From Pegoplata infirma (Eukaryota; Arthropoda; Insecta; Diptera; Anthomyiidae), in contig OY992536.1 in NCBI GenBank assembly GCA_963921195.1, forward strand, positions 326,633,038-326,697,037: a stretch of 64,000 nt of DNA, in the 5' to 3' direction. A model generated the notes under the pieces. The model was not told the origin of the DNA. It saw only the letters and a program-made list of their open reading frames with translations, and did not search any database. The translations under genes were made by a program, and so were the position numbers. Each line of letters begins with the position of its first letter. Positions within the stretch are counted from its first letter, which is position 1. Below, in pieces: positions 1 to 9,846 of the stretch.

Positions 1-455
1 AACTACATATTTTTCGTTCCGATAACTCAGTTAATAATATTCCATTGCTATATCCGCTTAATAGAAATTCCAAATACTCTCTAGGAAATATAAAACAAAG
101 CTCGGAATCAAAAGTTGTATTTTCTTTCGTAAACATTAAAGGTTTTAAAATAAAACCTATTCATCCAGATAACGTATGTTTACTCGACAATGAAAACGTT
201 ATTATCGTTACTGAAATTTTTAGTAGAAAGCAGTCTAAATACAAAAGTGATGATATATTTTTGAAAGGCAATATTTTCACTGAATGTAGCGATTTTTTTC
301 AATTTCCACTACCATCAAGAGAAATAGGACTCTACAATGTTAATAAATTAGATAAAAATAACATTGAAATCAGTATCAATATAGTAGAATCAAAATGTAT
401 TCTTACTAAATTTTATAATGACACCATTGCAATTGCTTTATTACATAATTAACAG
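1..455 (+). pseudogene. TNP2/CACTA-like transposase, C-terminal fragment (duplicate)
   Basis: This is the same sequence as the end of the transposase pseudogene at 32640-34640. The open frame runs to the stop just after 450 and ends in ...IALLHN, a conserved-looking C-terminus of this transposase type. Its nominal start (base 45) is a TTG inside the frame, so it is a fragment and not a gene. The rest of the transposase would lie upstream of the window. The element's terminal inverted repeat ends at 662. Confidence 0.75.
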
Positions 456-1363
456 TTTTTTTAAATGTTAAAATTTAGTAAAATTATTAAAAAAAAAATA
501 TTTCAAATTAATAATATAAACCGCCTTTAGTTTGGTAAAAAAGTGTTAGCAAAGTAATTAGTTCGGTAAAACCAAGTACTTTACTAAAAAGAGCTTGGTA
601 TACAAAAAAAAGTTGCTTTCCCAGTACTTTTTTTTTGGAACGGTTGGCAATTTCTGGCTGGGCTTCTGTCTATAGTTTGTTAATAAATAAATACATATAA
701 ATTTCTGATACTGAGTAAAACATGAAACTTAATTGCTTGTTTTATTACCCAAAAGGTTTCATATATTCAGTTTGTTCTTTTTTCTTTTTTTTTTGAAAGT
801 GTGGACATGTGCAAGCGTTTGTGCGTGTGTATTTGTGTGGGAGAATAAAGTTTTCCGGAAAAAATATTTCACTTAATTTTTGTTTTTATTAATCTTCTTT
901 GGCGCCTTGTTAAATATTTTTGTGGTAAACGTGGCACATTTTGTTAACGATTCTATTATTTTTTTTGTTGTATGTATTATTTTTATAAACCATTTTGTAT
1001 GGCTTTTGGTATTTTGTAAGTTTGTTTGCCATTTAACGTATTTAGGTAAAGATTTTGCCATTATATTTAATGGTTAAAGTTTTAAACTCCAATCTTGTGT
1101 TTATTTAACTTAACACAAATTTCGGTTTAAGTTAGTCATTAATTTATAACACAAACGAACAATTTTACGACTTTTTTTTATTTCTTCAAAAAACAATTGT
1201 AAAAATTTTATTAAAAAAAAAAAAACAAACCAAGAACTAGTTTAAAAGCAGTTAATTGGAAGAAAGTTATCTCATGATAGTTTATTATTCATTTAAAACA
1301 ATTACGTTTAGACGTGGGAGAAAACCAATAAACCAGATATGGTGTAAAATCCCCTTGTATGTA

Positions 1364-1829
1364 CTAGTGCCTACGGTCAGTACCGTAGTACCGGGAATGG
1401 TACCGGTTTCCCGGTTCTTACATTATTCCCGGTATTCCCGGGAATACCGACTTTCCCGGTTCCGGTTCTGAGGGTATTCCCGGGACTACCGGTATATATA
1501 TTTTGTAAAATTTTGTTCAACCAAAATTTTTTCTTCGCTTTTACCAAAAAAACATACAAAACATGTGAAAAACACCATTTAATTTATTTTTAATGAATTT
1601 AAGAAAAAAATAGTTTGATGATTTGTAAATAATTTTACATACACAATAATTTGGTGTAATTTAAATATTTTATGGTATAGTATTTTTTTGTTTTTTGAGA
1701 ACCGGTACCAGTATCAGAACCGGGAATACCGGTATTCCCGGAAATGTATCTTGAACCGGGAAACCGGTACCAGAACCGGGAATACCGGTATTCCCGGGAA
1801 TACCTAGAACCGGGAAATGGGGGCACTAG
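1364..1829. mobile_element. CCGGGAATACC-rich foldback element
   Basis: The termini CTAGTGCC and GGCACTAG are inverted and flanked by TA on both sides. Both ends carry dense palindromic units of the type CCGGGAATACCGG / CCGGTATTCCCGGG, which is unusually GC-rich for this window. The centre is AT-rich with no coding potential. A second copy lies in the duplicated block at 35549-36014. Confidence 0.6.
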
Positions 1830-1926
1830 TATATACTAAAAAAAAAAATTAAAAAATTTCGACGAATTTTGAACTCTTGCCCAAAACATTAAATCACGAT
1901 AACTTTAATAACCTTGCCATTCAAAC

Positions 1927-2304
1927 TAGGGTTTGCAATGCGGTTTTAATTGTAACCGTAACCGCGGTTAACCGCACTATTTAACCGTAATCGTAACCAT
2001 ATAAAAAATCCTGCGGTTACGATTAATTTAATTCACATAAAATTTGTAGGGCAATTTTTTTTTTCAGAAAAAACAATGAAAACGGAACAAAGAATAATAA
2101 AAAAATTACAAATAAAAAAAGTGCCTTAAAATATGAAACTTTCTATTGGAAAAGTATTTCAGAATCTGAATTTTTTTCTGTATAATAAATGTCTCAGCTT
2201 CTTACTTCTTCTCAGATTCTTATTCAGTTTCTAATAAAAATACGCCTCACAGTCGAAGACTTTTTCTTTAGAAAATATGCCTCAGAGCCTGAATAATCTT
2301 CTAT
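1927..2304. mobile_element. hAT-like element, 5' part within the duplication (other copy complete at 36112-37060)
   Basis: Begins TAGGGTTTGCAATG, followed by several palindromic AACCGCGGTTAACCG-type units. It then enters an imperfect array of 'ctcagattctga...ttctatagaaa' units. The copy at 36112 runs to a matching GCAAACCCTA end, but here the shared sequence is lost at 2304. Confidence 0.6.
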
Positions 2305-3290
2305 AAAGGGCTGTAAAGCTCTGTAGCGGGACATTTGGTGTTGAATGCCTCATTTGTGAAATTCTTCTTTTTCTTCAGATTCCGAGATATTTTTTTCTGC
2401 AGAAAAGGTCTGAGATTCCGAATCGTTCTTCATTTACTAAAACACTTTTCTTTAGAGATATACATATCTATTCTGAAACACCTTTCTAAAGTGCTTTTTA
2501 AAATTTTTTCCCCGATTCTGACACATTTTGCCTGAAAAAAAAAATATTTTCTAACAAGGGAAGTCTCCCTAGTGTCACCCGCGGATCTTTATGGAATTGA
2601 TTTTATTTTGTAGAGCAGAAAAAATAAAGGGACAGGTATTTTTTTTAGCGGCCCAAATTCATATTTAGGGGGTATAAAGGAGGGGGAAAGGCAATGTGAT
2701 TTTTCAGTTTTTTTCGTTTATCTCCAATATTATGCAAAGAAACCTAGTCATGTTACATACCAAATGAAAGGTCTTTGAAAACCCTATCTACGTGTGCTAA
2801 TAACGTGTCTAAATATGCACAACTTTTCGTCATATTGAGTAAAATACCAAAATTTTAGGAAATTTGTTAATAAGTCAAAAAATATTAATTTCTTTGGCCC
2901 GTTGTTAGCACCGCGAGATAGGTATTTTTAATACCTTTAATCTGATACCACACATGCCTATATTAATTTTGTTTAAATAGGCGTAAATCGTAAAAAACTG
3001 AAAAAGGTCAATTTCCCCCCCCCCCCCCCCTAAAAATGAGTTTGGGCCGCTAAAAAAATACGTTGTCGTTCTTAACAACATATCCAAATTTCATGAAGAT
3101 CGGTGACACTAGGGAGACTTCCCTTGTAAGACATTTTTTCGTTCAAGATTCTGAAACATTTTCTGAGACATTTTTGCTATAGAAATATACCCAAGTTCTG
3201 AAACATTTTCCTATGGAAAAAATTTCACATTCTAAGACAGTTTTTCTATAAAAAAGTTTTAGACTATCTAATTAACTGCCCCAAATATTT
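2305..3290. repeat. Diverged array of 'tctgagacatttttctatagaaa' units with two insertions
   Basis: The array continues past the duplication break as degenerate units of about 35 bases around 'ttctgaaacatttt' and 'ttctcagattc'. It contains a relic right end of the TGAGGCATTCC palindrome family at 2325-2357 and the inverted-repeat element at 2554-3127. No coding sequence is seen. Confidence 0.55.
2554..3127. mobile_element. MITE with 26-bp perfect terminal inverted repeats
   Basis: The left end ACAAGGGAAGTCTCCCTAGT... (2554-2579) is the exact reverse complement of 3102-3127. The inverted homology continues inward imperfectly, with 'tagcggcccaaattcat' near 2646 pairing with 'atgagtttgggccgcta' near 3037. 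A run of 16 C bases lies at 3015-3030. The element is 574 bp and non-coding. The TIR contains its own internal palindrome (AGGGAAGTCTCCCT). No convincing target duplication is visible. Confidence 0.85.
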
Positions 3291-3781
3291 TGAAATAATA
3301 AATTTTTGGCAAAAAAAACAGCTTAATTGTCCACACTGATTATCGTGTATAATTGTTTTAAAGAAAAATACGTTAGTTAAAATTTATGTGTTGTTATTGT
3401 AACAAATCACCAAATGACTATAAACTTTAACAAACACACACACTAGGGCGGGTCGATTTGTATGGATCGAAAAAAAATGAAAAATCGTATAGCAAAAACA
3501 AAATCTACAAGAAATTCTAAGAAACTTTTCCAAAGAAACCATTGGTCTAAAATCAAACCCTATACCGCGCCTAACGACATGAAAATTCGTCCGTCCGTCT
3601 GTCTTACTGTCTGTGCGAAACACGCTAACTTTCAAATGTTAACGGAAGAATGAAAAATATATACGGCAAGCTACTGAAGCGTGGCGTATATATGTTTTAC
3701 TTTTGGTCAGATTAATACTAAGTTTTAGCGAAATCTGTCCAGTGGTTCATAAGTTATTAGCAAAATGGGGAATTTCAGATG

Positions 3782-5469
3782 CACAGAAAATAATATTGAG
3801 AAAAACAATTTGAGTAATCACTTGTTTAAATTTTTAAAACAAATTTGAGTAATTTTTTAATTAACACAATTAAAAATTTACTCAAAAATTGAAAATAAAA
3901 TTTGAGTAAATAATTTAATACAAATTTAATACTTTTTTTTTGTTTTTTTTTTATTCTCTTGGTGTTTTCAATTCTCATTTAGTTTATAGTTTTTTGTATA
4001 TGAGGCATTCCACACCAAATGTCCCGCTACAGAAAAACGTGTGTCCCGTAAATTTCTGAATAGGTTGTTTGGATAGCCCTATATGTAACTAAGAAAATTG
4101 CGTTTTTATTTTTTCAAATTTTCGAAAACTAGGCTTAGGAGGCGTGGTCAAATATTGGAAAAATGGTAAAATTTGTGGCGAGTTGCCTTGATTAAATATT
4201 TATCACATTAAAACGGAATGCACCACAATGTCAAAAATTTACGTTCTTATATAGTTTTGTATGGGCTATCGATTAAAATTTTTTTTTTTGGAAAATTTTC
4301 AGAACCCGTTCTGAAATTTTCCATTTTTTAAAAAAGTCAATTTATCAAAAATCCGGCCACTTTTTTTTTTCTTTTTTCTTTATTTTTTTAAAAGTTTAGA
4401 TGTTTGTCCATCCACACAAAAAAAATCAGAAACACGTTCATCCTTTTTTTCGAGCAAATCGCATTTGAACTTTAAATTTCATAACAATTTTGTTATATGC
4501 TTGTATTTCTTTGTTTTAAAGTTGCGAATGAGTAATATTAATTGCATAAATATTCGTCATACGCTCTGTTGACACAAGAAAATACAAGCAAATTACTAAA
4601 TTGTTATGAAATTTAAAGTTCAAATGCGATTTTCTCGAAAAAAAAGATGAACGTGTTTCTGATTTTTTTTGTGTGGATGGACAAACATCTAAACTTTTAA
4701 AAAAATAAATAAAAAAGAAAAAAAAAAGTGGCCGGATTTTTGATAAATTGGCTTTTTTAAAAAATGGAAAATTTCAGAACGGGTTCTGAAAATTTTCAAA
4801 AAAAAAAAATTTTAATCGATAGCTCATACAAAACTATATAAGAACGTAAATTTTTGACATTGTGGTGCCTTCCGTTTTAATGTGATAAATATTTAATCAA
4901 GGCAACTCGCCACAAATTTGACCATTTTTCCAATATTTGACCACGCCTCCTAAGCCCAGTTTTTGAAAAATTGAAAAACCAAAAACGCAATTTTCTAAGT
5001 TCCATATAGGGCTATCCATATCACCTATTCAGAAGTTTACGGTACACATGTTTTTTTTCGCTGGACATTTGGTGTGGAATGCCTCATATGTATATGATAG
5101 TTTGAAATCATCTTTATAAAATTTTCCTTTGTCTTGAAGACATAAGTATATTTGGTAAAGTTTCAAAAAAGCTATTTTTTTGAAAAAAAAATTCGAAGCT
5201 CTTTAAACTTAAAAAAAAAAATAAATTGATACATTTTGAGTAAATTTTTACTTGACACAATTAAAGAGTTACTTAAAAATATTGAAAAATTTTGAGTAAA
5301 GTTTTAATTTTGTGAATTAATAATTTACTCAATTTTTTTTTAAGCTATTAATAATTTTTTATTAAAAGTTTACTCAATACTATTAAATCGTTTACTGGTG
5401 CAAAATTGAGTAATTTTTTACTCAATAGTATTAAAAATTTACTAAAATTTATTTTTATTTTTTTCTGTG
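3782..5469. mobile_element. CACAGAAAA-terminal element, interrupted by a TGAGGCATTCC palindrome
   Basis: CACAGAAAATAAT at the left is inverted at the right as ATTTTTTTCTGTG, with TG on each side. The body is repeated 'ttgagtaattttttaattaacacaattaaaaattt' units, repeated again at 5220-5460. A diverged copy of the right half is at 62985-63285. Non-coding. Confidence 0.55.
4001..5086. mobile_element. 1.09-kb near-perfect palindromic foldback, TGAGGCATTCC family, TA target
   Basis: TGAGGCATTCCACACCAAAT begins at 4001 and its reverse complement ends at 5086, with TA immediately outside each end. Almost the whole element folds on itself: the left arm from 'tgtcccgctacag' through 'catttgaactttaaatttcataacaatttt' pairs with the right arm, with a loop near 4500-4570. 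Sister copies are at 20124-21494 and 59035-61034. No ORF. The length and near-perfect arms imply a strong cruciform or hairpin. Confidence 0.85.
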
Positions 5470-6296
5470 TGGGTTTTAACCCGAACTCCCGTGTTGAAAA
5501 AAAACACTAAACAAGCTTTGAAAAAGAATGGTAAACAAAAAAAAAATATTTTAGAAACTATTTTTGTCACTCAAAAAAACTAAAAAAAAAAATATTACAC
5601 TCAAAAAAAAAATACACTCGAAATTTTTTTTTTTTACAAAAATTAAAAAAAAAAATTTATTCAAAATTAATCAAATACTGATGTCAAAAAATATTCAGTT
5701 ATCAAAAATTTTTATCGAACGCAGCTTTTTTCCTCTCCCATATGCAACTCTCCAATTTCATCACACAAATGTTTCTATGTGTTTTTTTTTACGAAATATC
5801 ATTATGATCCTCAATTACATACTTTTATATACTAAGAAAAATCCACTGCACCAGCTTCCCTTTGTAATTAACATACAAGGGCTTTGGAGGGAATCGAAGC
5901 CACAACCCCTGCACTTACTTTCAGAGTATCACGCTACATATTAGTATACCGCAGCCCAATATAAAATAAATAATGGAGTAAAATTATCATGGATTAACGA
6001 TAAAAGCAGCGATTTATTGTTAAAATTTCTTATTCTAATTTTTCGTCTGTGGCGTTTCATTACAAATCAATCTAATTATTTGTTTCTCCATTTCAGGGAT
6101 TATGTCTAATATACTTTCCGGTCATGGTCCCAAAAATTGTTCGAATTATATCCAGCGGCAATTAGTAAAACATTGCCGCTGGATATGTTCTTGCAGCATA
6201 TCGGTATAAAAAACTATGATTTCTTTACATCTGAGGTGAAGGGTATGTTCAGCAACTTTGTAGAAAATATTATGGCAAATATTTTTGTGAAACATA
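5470..6296. other. Intervening sequence of the 3444-7471 element; no gene seen
   Basis: A-rich and T-rich runs (5520-5690) give spurious lysine/phenylalanine-rich frames. Near 5885-5960 the minus strand has a tRNA-like B-box (GGCTTCGATTCCCTCC), but no full cloverleaf could be built. A perfect hairpin lies at 6148-6186. Confidence 0.4.
6148..6186. repeat. Perfect 15-bp hairpin
   Basis: ATATCCAGCGGCAAT at 6148-6162 is the exact reverse complement of 6172-6186, with a 9-base spacer. It is isolated from the surrounding repeat families. It may be the closing turn of a decayed foldback element. Nothing shows that it is transcribed. Confidence 0.7.
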
Positions 6297-7108
6297 TTGG
6301 TACTGCGCAATAACTCCCAAATGAAATAAGTCCCAATGAAATAATTCCCAATGAAATAAGTTCCAAGAAAAATGAATTAACTCCACACTTTAAAAAATGA
6401 AATAACTCCAAAAGAAAAAATGAAATATGTCCCAATATTTGGGAGTTATTTAAAATCAAAATAATAAATCCCAAAAAAAATGAAATAACTCCCAATGAAA
6501 TAAGTGCCAAAGAAAATTAAATAAGTTCCCATTGTTTTTTTTTTTTTGTAATAAAGGTTTTCTGCGTAGCCGGCCTCCGGCCGGGCTTAGGGATTACATA
6601 CTCCATGCATTAAACCCACCCTCTCTGCAAACCAAAGCTATTTTGGTTATCAGGCCTTTTTGAGGCATAACAAATTTGATAGCGCAAAGGTCTGCTACCC
6701 TAGAAAACTTTACTTTGCGGAGAGGGTGGGTTTAATGCATGGATTTTGTAATCTCTAAGCCCGGTCGAAGGCCGGCTACGCAGAAAAAATTTTAAGCAAA
6801 AAAAAAAACAATTGCACAGAGGTGTATATTGTTTTTAATTAAAATGAAATAAGTCCTTCCATTGATGAAATAACTCCCAATGCTTAACAAGAAATGAAAT
6901 AACTCCCAATTTATTTTTTGTTGGGGATTTTTTCATTTGGAAGTTATTTCATAATGAAATAAATTCCAACAAAATTTGTGAAATAAGTCCCACTTTACTA
7001 GGACTAATTTCATAATGAAATAAGTCCCAAATCGTATGTAAAATTTTTGGGAGTTGTTTCATTTTTTTTTTTGAGTTATTTCATTTGGGAGTTATTGCGC
7101 AGTACCAA
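6297..7108. mobile_element. Foldback built of 'aatgaaataactccca' units, 5-bp duplication
   Basis: TTGGTACTGCGCAATAACTC at 6297 is inverted at the right end, finishing at 7108. ACATA flanks both sides. The arms are iterations of an about 16-base unit (aatgaaataa[c/g]tccc[a]) in both orientations. A second element (6558-6787) sits in the middle. Non-coding; a 98-codon minus-strand frame here is only the repeat read through. Confidence 0.7.
6558..6787. mobile_element. GC-rich MITE with TTTTCTGCGTAGCCGGCC inverted ends
   Basis: The ends TTTTCTGCGTAGCCGGCC (6558) and GGCCGGCTACGCAGAAAA (to 6787) are inverted. Inside, 'tgcattaaacccaccctctc' (from 6607) pairs with the mirror strand near 6719-6741. 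About 230 bp, nested in the 6297-7108 element. GC content is much higher than the surroundings, which suggests a different source. No clear target duplication. Confidence 0.7.
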
Positions 7109-7541
7109 ACATATTAACCCTCTAACTGCCTCTCATAACGGTATTTTTTGGCTCTATTCTAACAAATCGCGAAAAACACCCCGAAAGAGGGGGAGGGTGG
7201 GGATGAAATGTTCTACAAAAATGTTGCCAATAAAATTTTACTATATAACTTAGAGCACACCAAAGTCCAAAAATTAACACAAACACTAAAAAAGAGTCAA
7301 GTTCTATGTTTTGCTTATGAAAAAAAGGACGGACGGACAAATCTTCATGTCGTTAGGCGCGGTATAGGGTTTGATTTTAGAAACATGGTTTCTTTGGGAA
7401 ATATTCTTAGAATTTCTTGTAGATTATGTTTTTGCTATACGATTTTTGACAAAAAAAATCGACCCGCCCTAACACACACACTCCTAAATCTACCGAAAAC
7501 ATACTTACAATAAGAATAATTGTATTGATTAACACATACAT

Positions 7542-7845
7542 TAGGGCGTTTCCCCAAAAATATTTTTATTTTTTTTTTTAAATATTGAAGCAGAATTTGA
7601 ATTACTATAGATTTTTGAAATTTTTTTAAAGATTTTTGAAAGTTCGGTAAGGGTTGCCGAAATTGATAGCATTCAAATAATGAGGTTAGGAAACATACGG
7701 ATTTTTATTTTTTACTCTGGGTCTTTTTTCAAAAAGACGGATAATTTACTTCTAGTCTACTACAAAAAAATATTCACGGTAAAAATTTTAAGTTCCAATA
7801 AAAATTTCCCAAGTTAAAAAAAAACGTTTTTGGTGAAACTCCCTA
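7542..7845. mobile_element. Short hAT-like MITE, degenerate
   Basis: The left end TAGGGCGTTTCCCCAAAAA (7542) matches the inverted right end TTTTTGGTGAAACTCCCTA (to 7845) with a few mismatches. The flanking octamers ACATACAT and AAATACGT agree at 6 of 8 positions, consistent with an eroded 8-bp duplication. 304 bp, non-coding. Confidence 0.5.
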
Positions 7846-8626
7846 AAATACGTATGCCATACCAAACACTACAAAGCTTTTGTTCTCAATTATGTTTTAA
7901 CTTTTCAATACGGGGTTATAGTTTAGTAGCATTTCCTTTTATTTTCATTCTTGGTTTTTTAAATCGTTTATAATGTTTCCTGAAAATTTTTTGCTTTTCT
8001 TACTTGATAACTGTTAGAAATAAAAATATAATCTATGTTAAAAGTAAATATAAAAATATAATCTTGTTTTTATTATTGTCAAGAAATCATACAATCTTTA
8101 AAGATTTTATACTCGCCCCTGGATATTATTTATCTATTGAATGTAATGATGATATTTGTTGTGTGGGAGTATGTTATTTTTTTTTTGTTTTATTTATAAA
8201 GCAACTAAATAAATAAATATTTATGTATTTATTTGTAGATTTTTAATAATGTGCCAATTGTCGTACAGGCCAACAAAGACAACACAAAATGTTAAGATGT
8301 TTAATATTAATGTTATGATTATGATCATGATTATGAGGGGCTTGTGACACTTTTTAAGTAACACATTTTTATGAAACATTTATTATTTTTTTGATTTTTG
8401 TTTCATATCATAAACAATGGGCTTTAAATTTATTTATAATAAATTTGTTGAAGTTTACCTTAAATTGATTTCCTTTCTAACAAGGGTTTTTTAAGTTGAA
8501 AAATGTAGAAGAAATTTAATTTCTAAAAATTGTAGACATTTTTGGTATTTCCATACCGGATTTTTAATTTCGGTTTGTTTTGTTAATGATAATTATTTTT
8601 TTCTTATACACTGGTTGTCAACAAAT
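7846..8626. other. AT-rich spacer, no gene recognised
   Basis: No ORF with recognisable protein content and no clear inverted repeat. Part of 8500-8600 ('aatttctaaaaattgtagacatttttgg...cggtttgttttgttaatgataa') recurs as 45270-45330 plus 46690-46740. There it is split by the 45335-46679 element, so it is an older dispersed repeat. Confidence 0.4.
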
Positions 8627-9698
8627 TAGAAACTTTTCTATAGTATATGCAATTTGTTAAAGACAAAGTTCTCAATACTCATCGGTATTGTTATCAAAAA
8701 GATATAATTAAAAAAAAAAATATGTAGGTAATTTATAACGCTTTAATTTAAGCTTGATAGCGTCCAGATTGAGTAAATAATAAATATGCTACGAGGGTCG
8801 TTTTGGAAAATGAAACTTTTTTTCTGAACATTTTTTAAAAATATTTCTAAGACAATTTTTTCTAAGTTTGAACATTAAAAATTTTAAAAATGGTGCAATA
8901 GTTTTTATTCAGTAATTAACCGATTTTTCCAACAATCCAAACAAAAAATTAAATGATATTTGCGTAATTTTTATTAATAATAAAAATTAATTATTTATTC
9001 GACCTTTAATTGTGCAATGAAATAGAGTTTATTTCAGTTCGAGGCCAATTTGAATTAATATAACAAGTACTTATGTTAACTCTACTTTCTTTATGAGTAT
9101 TTAATGGGAGAACATCCTAATAAAGAAAGTAGAGTTAACATAAGTACTTGTTATGTTAATTCATAATGGGGAAAATGGCCTCGAACGGAATAAACTTTAT
9201 TTCATTAAAAAATTAAATGTTTTAAATACAGTAGAACAACTTCGCATTTTTGACATCCAATTCGTATGACCAACAATGTTTTTGTAAACAAAGAAAATAT
9301 GTTACTGTTTATTTATATTAGTACACCTAAGTGTATGGTAAAGAGATATTAAAATAATAAAAATTTTCGTTTAACCAAAAAATTGGTGGTGAAACAAATT
9401 TCCTCTACTCTATTTAAAGAAATGTAATTTTTTGTTTGAATTGTTGGAAATGTTAGTTGTTTACTGAATAAAAACAATTGGACCATTTCTTAAATTTTTA
9501 ATGTTTGAACTTAGAAAAATTCGACTAGAAATATTTTTCAAAAATTTTAAGAAAAATATCTATAAATAATTTAATTTTTTAGATCGACCCTCGTTATCAA
9601 GCTTAAATTAAAGATTTATAAATTACATACATAGCATTTCTTAAAATTATACTCGTTTGATAATAACTTTGTCTTTAACAATTGCATATGAGTTTCTA
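8627..9698. mobile_element. 1.07-kb palindromic foldback element
   Basis: The arms begin TAGAAACTTTTC... (8627) and end ...GAGTTTCTA (9698). Paired segments include 'gttaaagacaaagtt' with 'aactttgtctttaac' and 'aatttaagcttgata' with 'tatcaagcttaaatt'. The centre is an exact 32-bp inverted repeat (9062-9093 with 9121-9152) across 27 bases. A fragment of the inner family (gcttaataacgtccagattgagtaa) is at 19045-19290. No ORF. Confidence 0.75.
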
Positions 9699-9793
9699 GA
9701 CCAATATTTTAGGGGTTTCTACACCAATATGTCGAGGTGTTACAAACGGAATGACAAACTTATATATACCCTCTAGAGTGGAGGGTGTGAAAA
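9699..9793 (+). repeat. mini-me/DINE-1-like repeat, 3' fragment
   Basis: It carries the 3' signature of mini-me subtype A: 'accaatatgtcgaggtgtta', 'caaacggaatgacaaactta' and 'accctctagagtggagggt'. The internal (GACR)n tract is absent, and the copy abuts the end of the preceding foldback. Confidence 0.65.
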
Positions 9794-9846
9794 AACTACT
9801 TTAGAGACATTTGACATTTTTTGTTTGAAGTTAAATATATTTAATT

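Larger units (their letters stand above)
1..2304. repeat. 2.3-kb direct duplication, copy A (copy B at 34186-36489)
   Basis: Every landmark in this block recurs exactly 34185 bases downstream with no indels. Landmarks include the transposase C-terminal ORF at 45-452, the CCGGGAATACC palindromes and the start of a hAT-like element at 1927. The sequences I compared were identical. Homology stops abruptly at 2304/36489, inside an imperfect repeat array. The block contains the 3' end of the CCCAG transposon (to 662) and 1.6 kb of its flank, so it is not a transposon copy. It is either a very recent segmental duplication or an assembly/haplotype artefact. It may extend upstream of base 1. Confidence 0.95.
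3444..7471. mobile_element. hAT-like foldback element carrying several nested insertions
   Basis: Ends are TAGGGCGGGTCGATTTG at 3444 and AAATCGACCCGCCCTA ending at 7471. About 150 bp of inverted homology runs inward and includes a short GTCC/GTCT tract at 3589-3603 and its complement at 7328-7339. ACACACAC flanks both sides as an 8-bp duplication; this is only moderate evidence because it is simple sequence. The 4-kb span is mostly later insertions (3782-5469 with 4001-5086 inside it, and 6297-7108 with 6558-6787 inside it). No transposase is left. Confidence 0.65.

Noticed and set aside
45..452. Independent 135-aa gene present in two copies (45-452 and 34230-34637)
   Set aside because: It is the C-terminal part of the transposase pseudogene and begins at a TTG inside the frame; the second copy results from the block duplication.
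5885..5960. tRNA-like B-box on the minus strand (GGCTTCGATTCCCTCC)
   Set aside because: No acceptor stem or D-arm could be folded around it. It may be a SINE or tRNA relic, but this is too weak to call.
6148..6186. Possible microRNA hairpin
   Set aside because: The stem is only 15 bp with a 9-base loop and no extended pairing; too short for a precursor.
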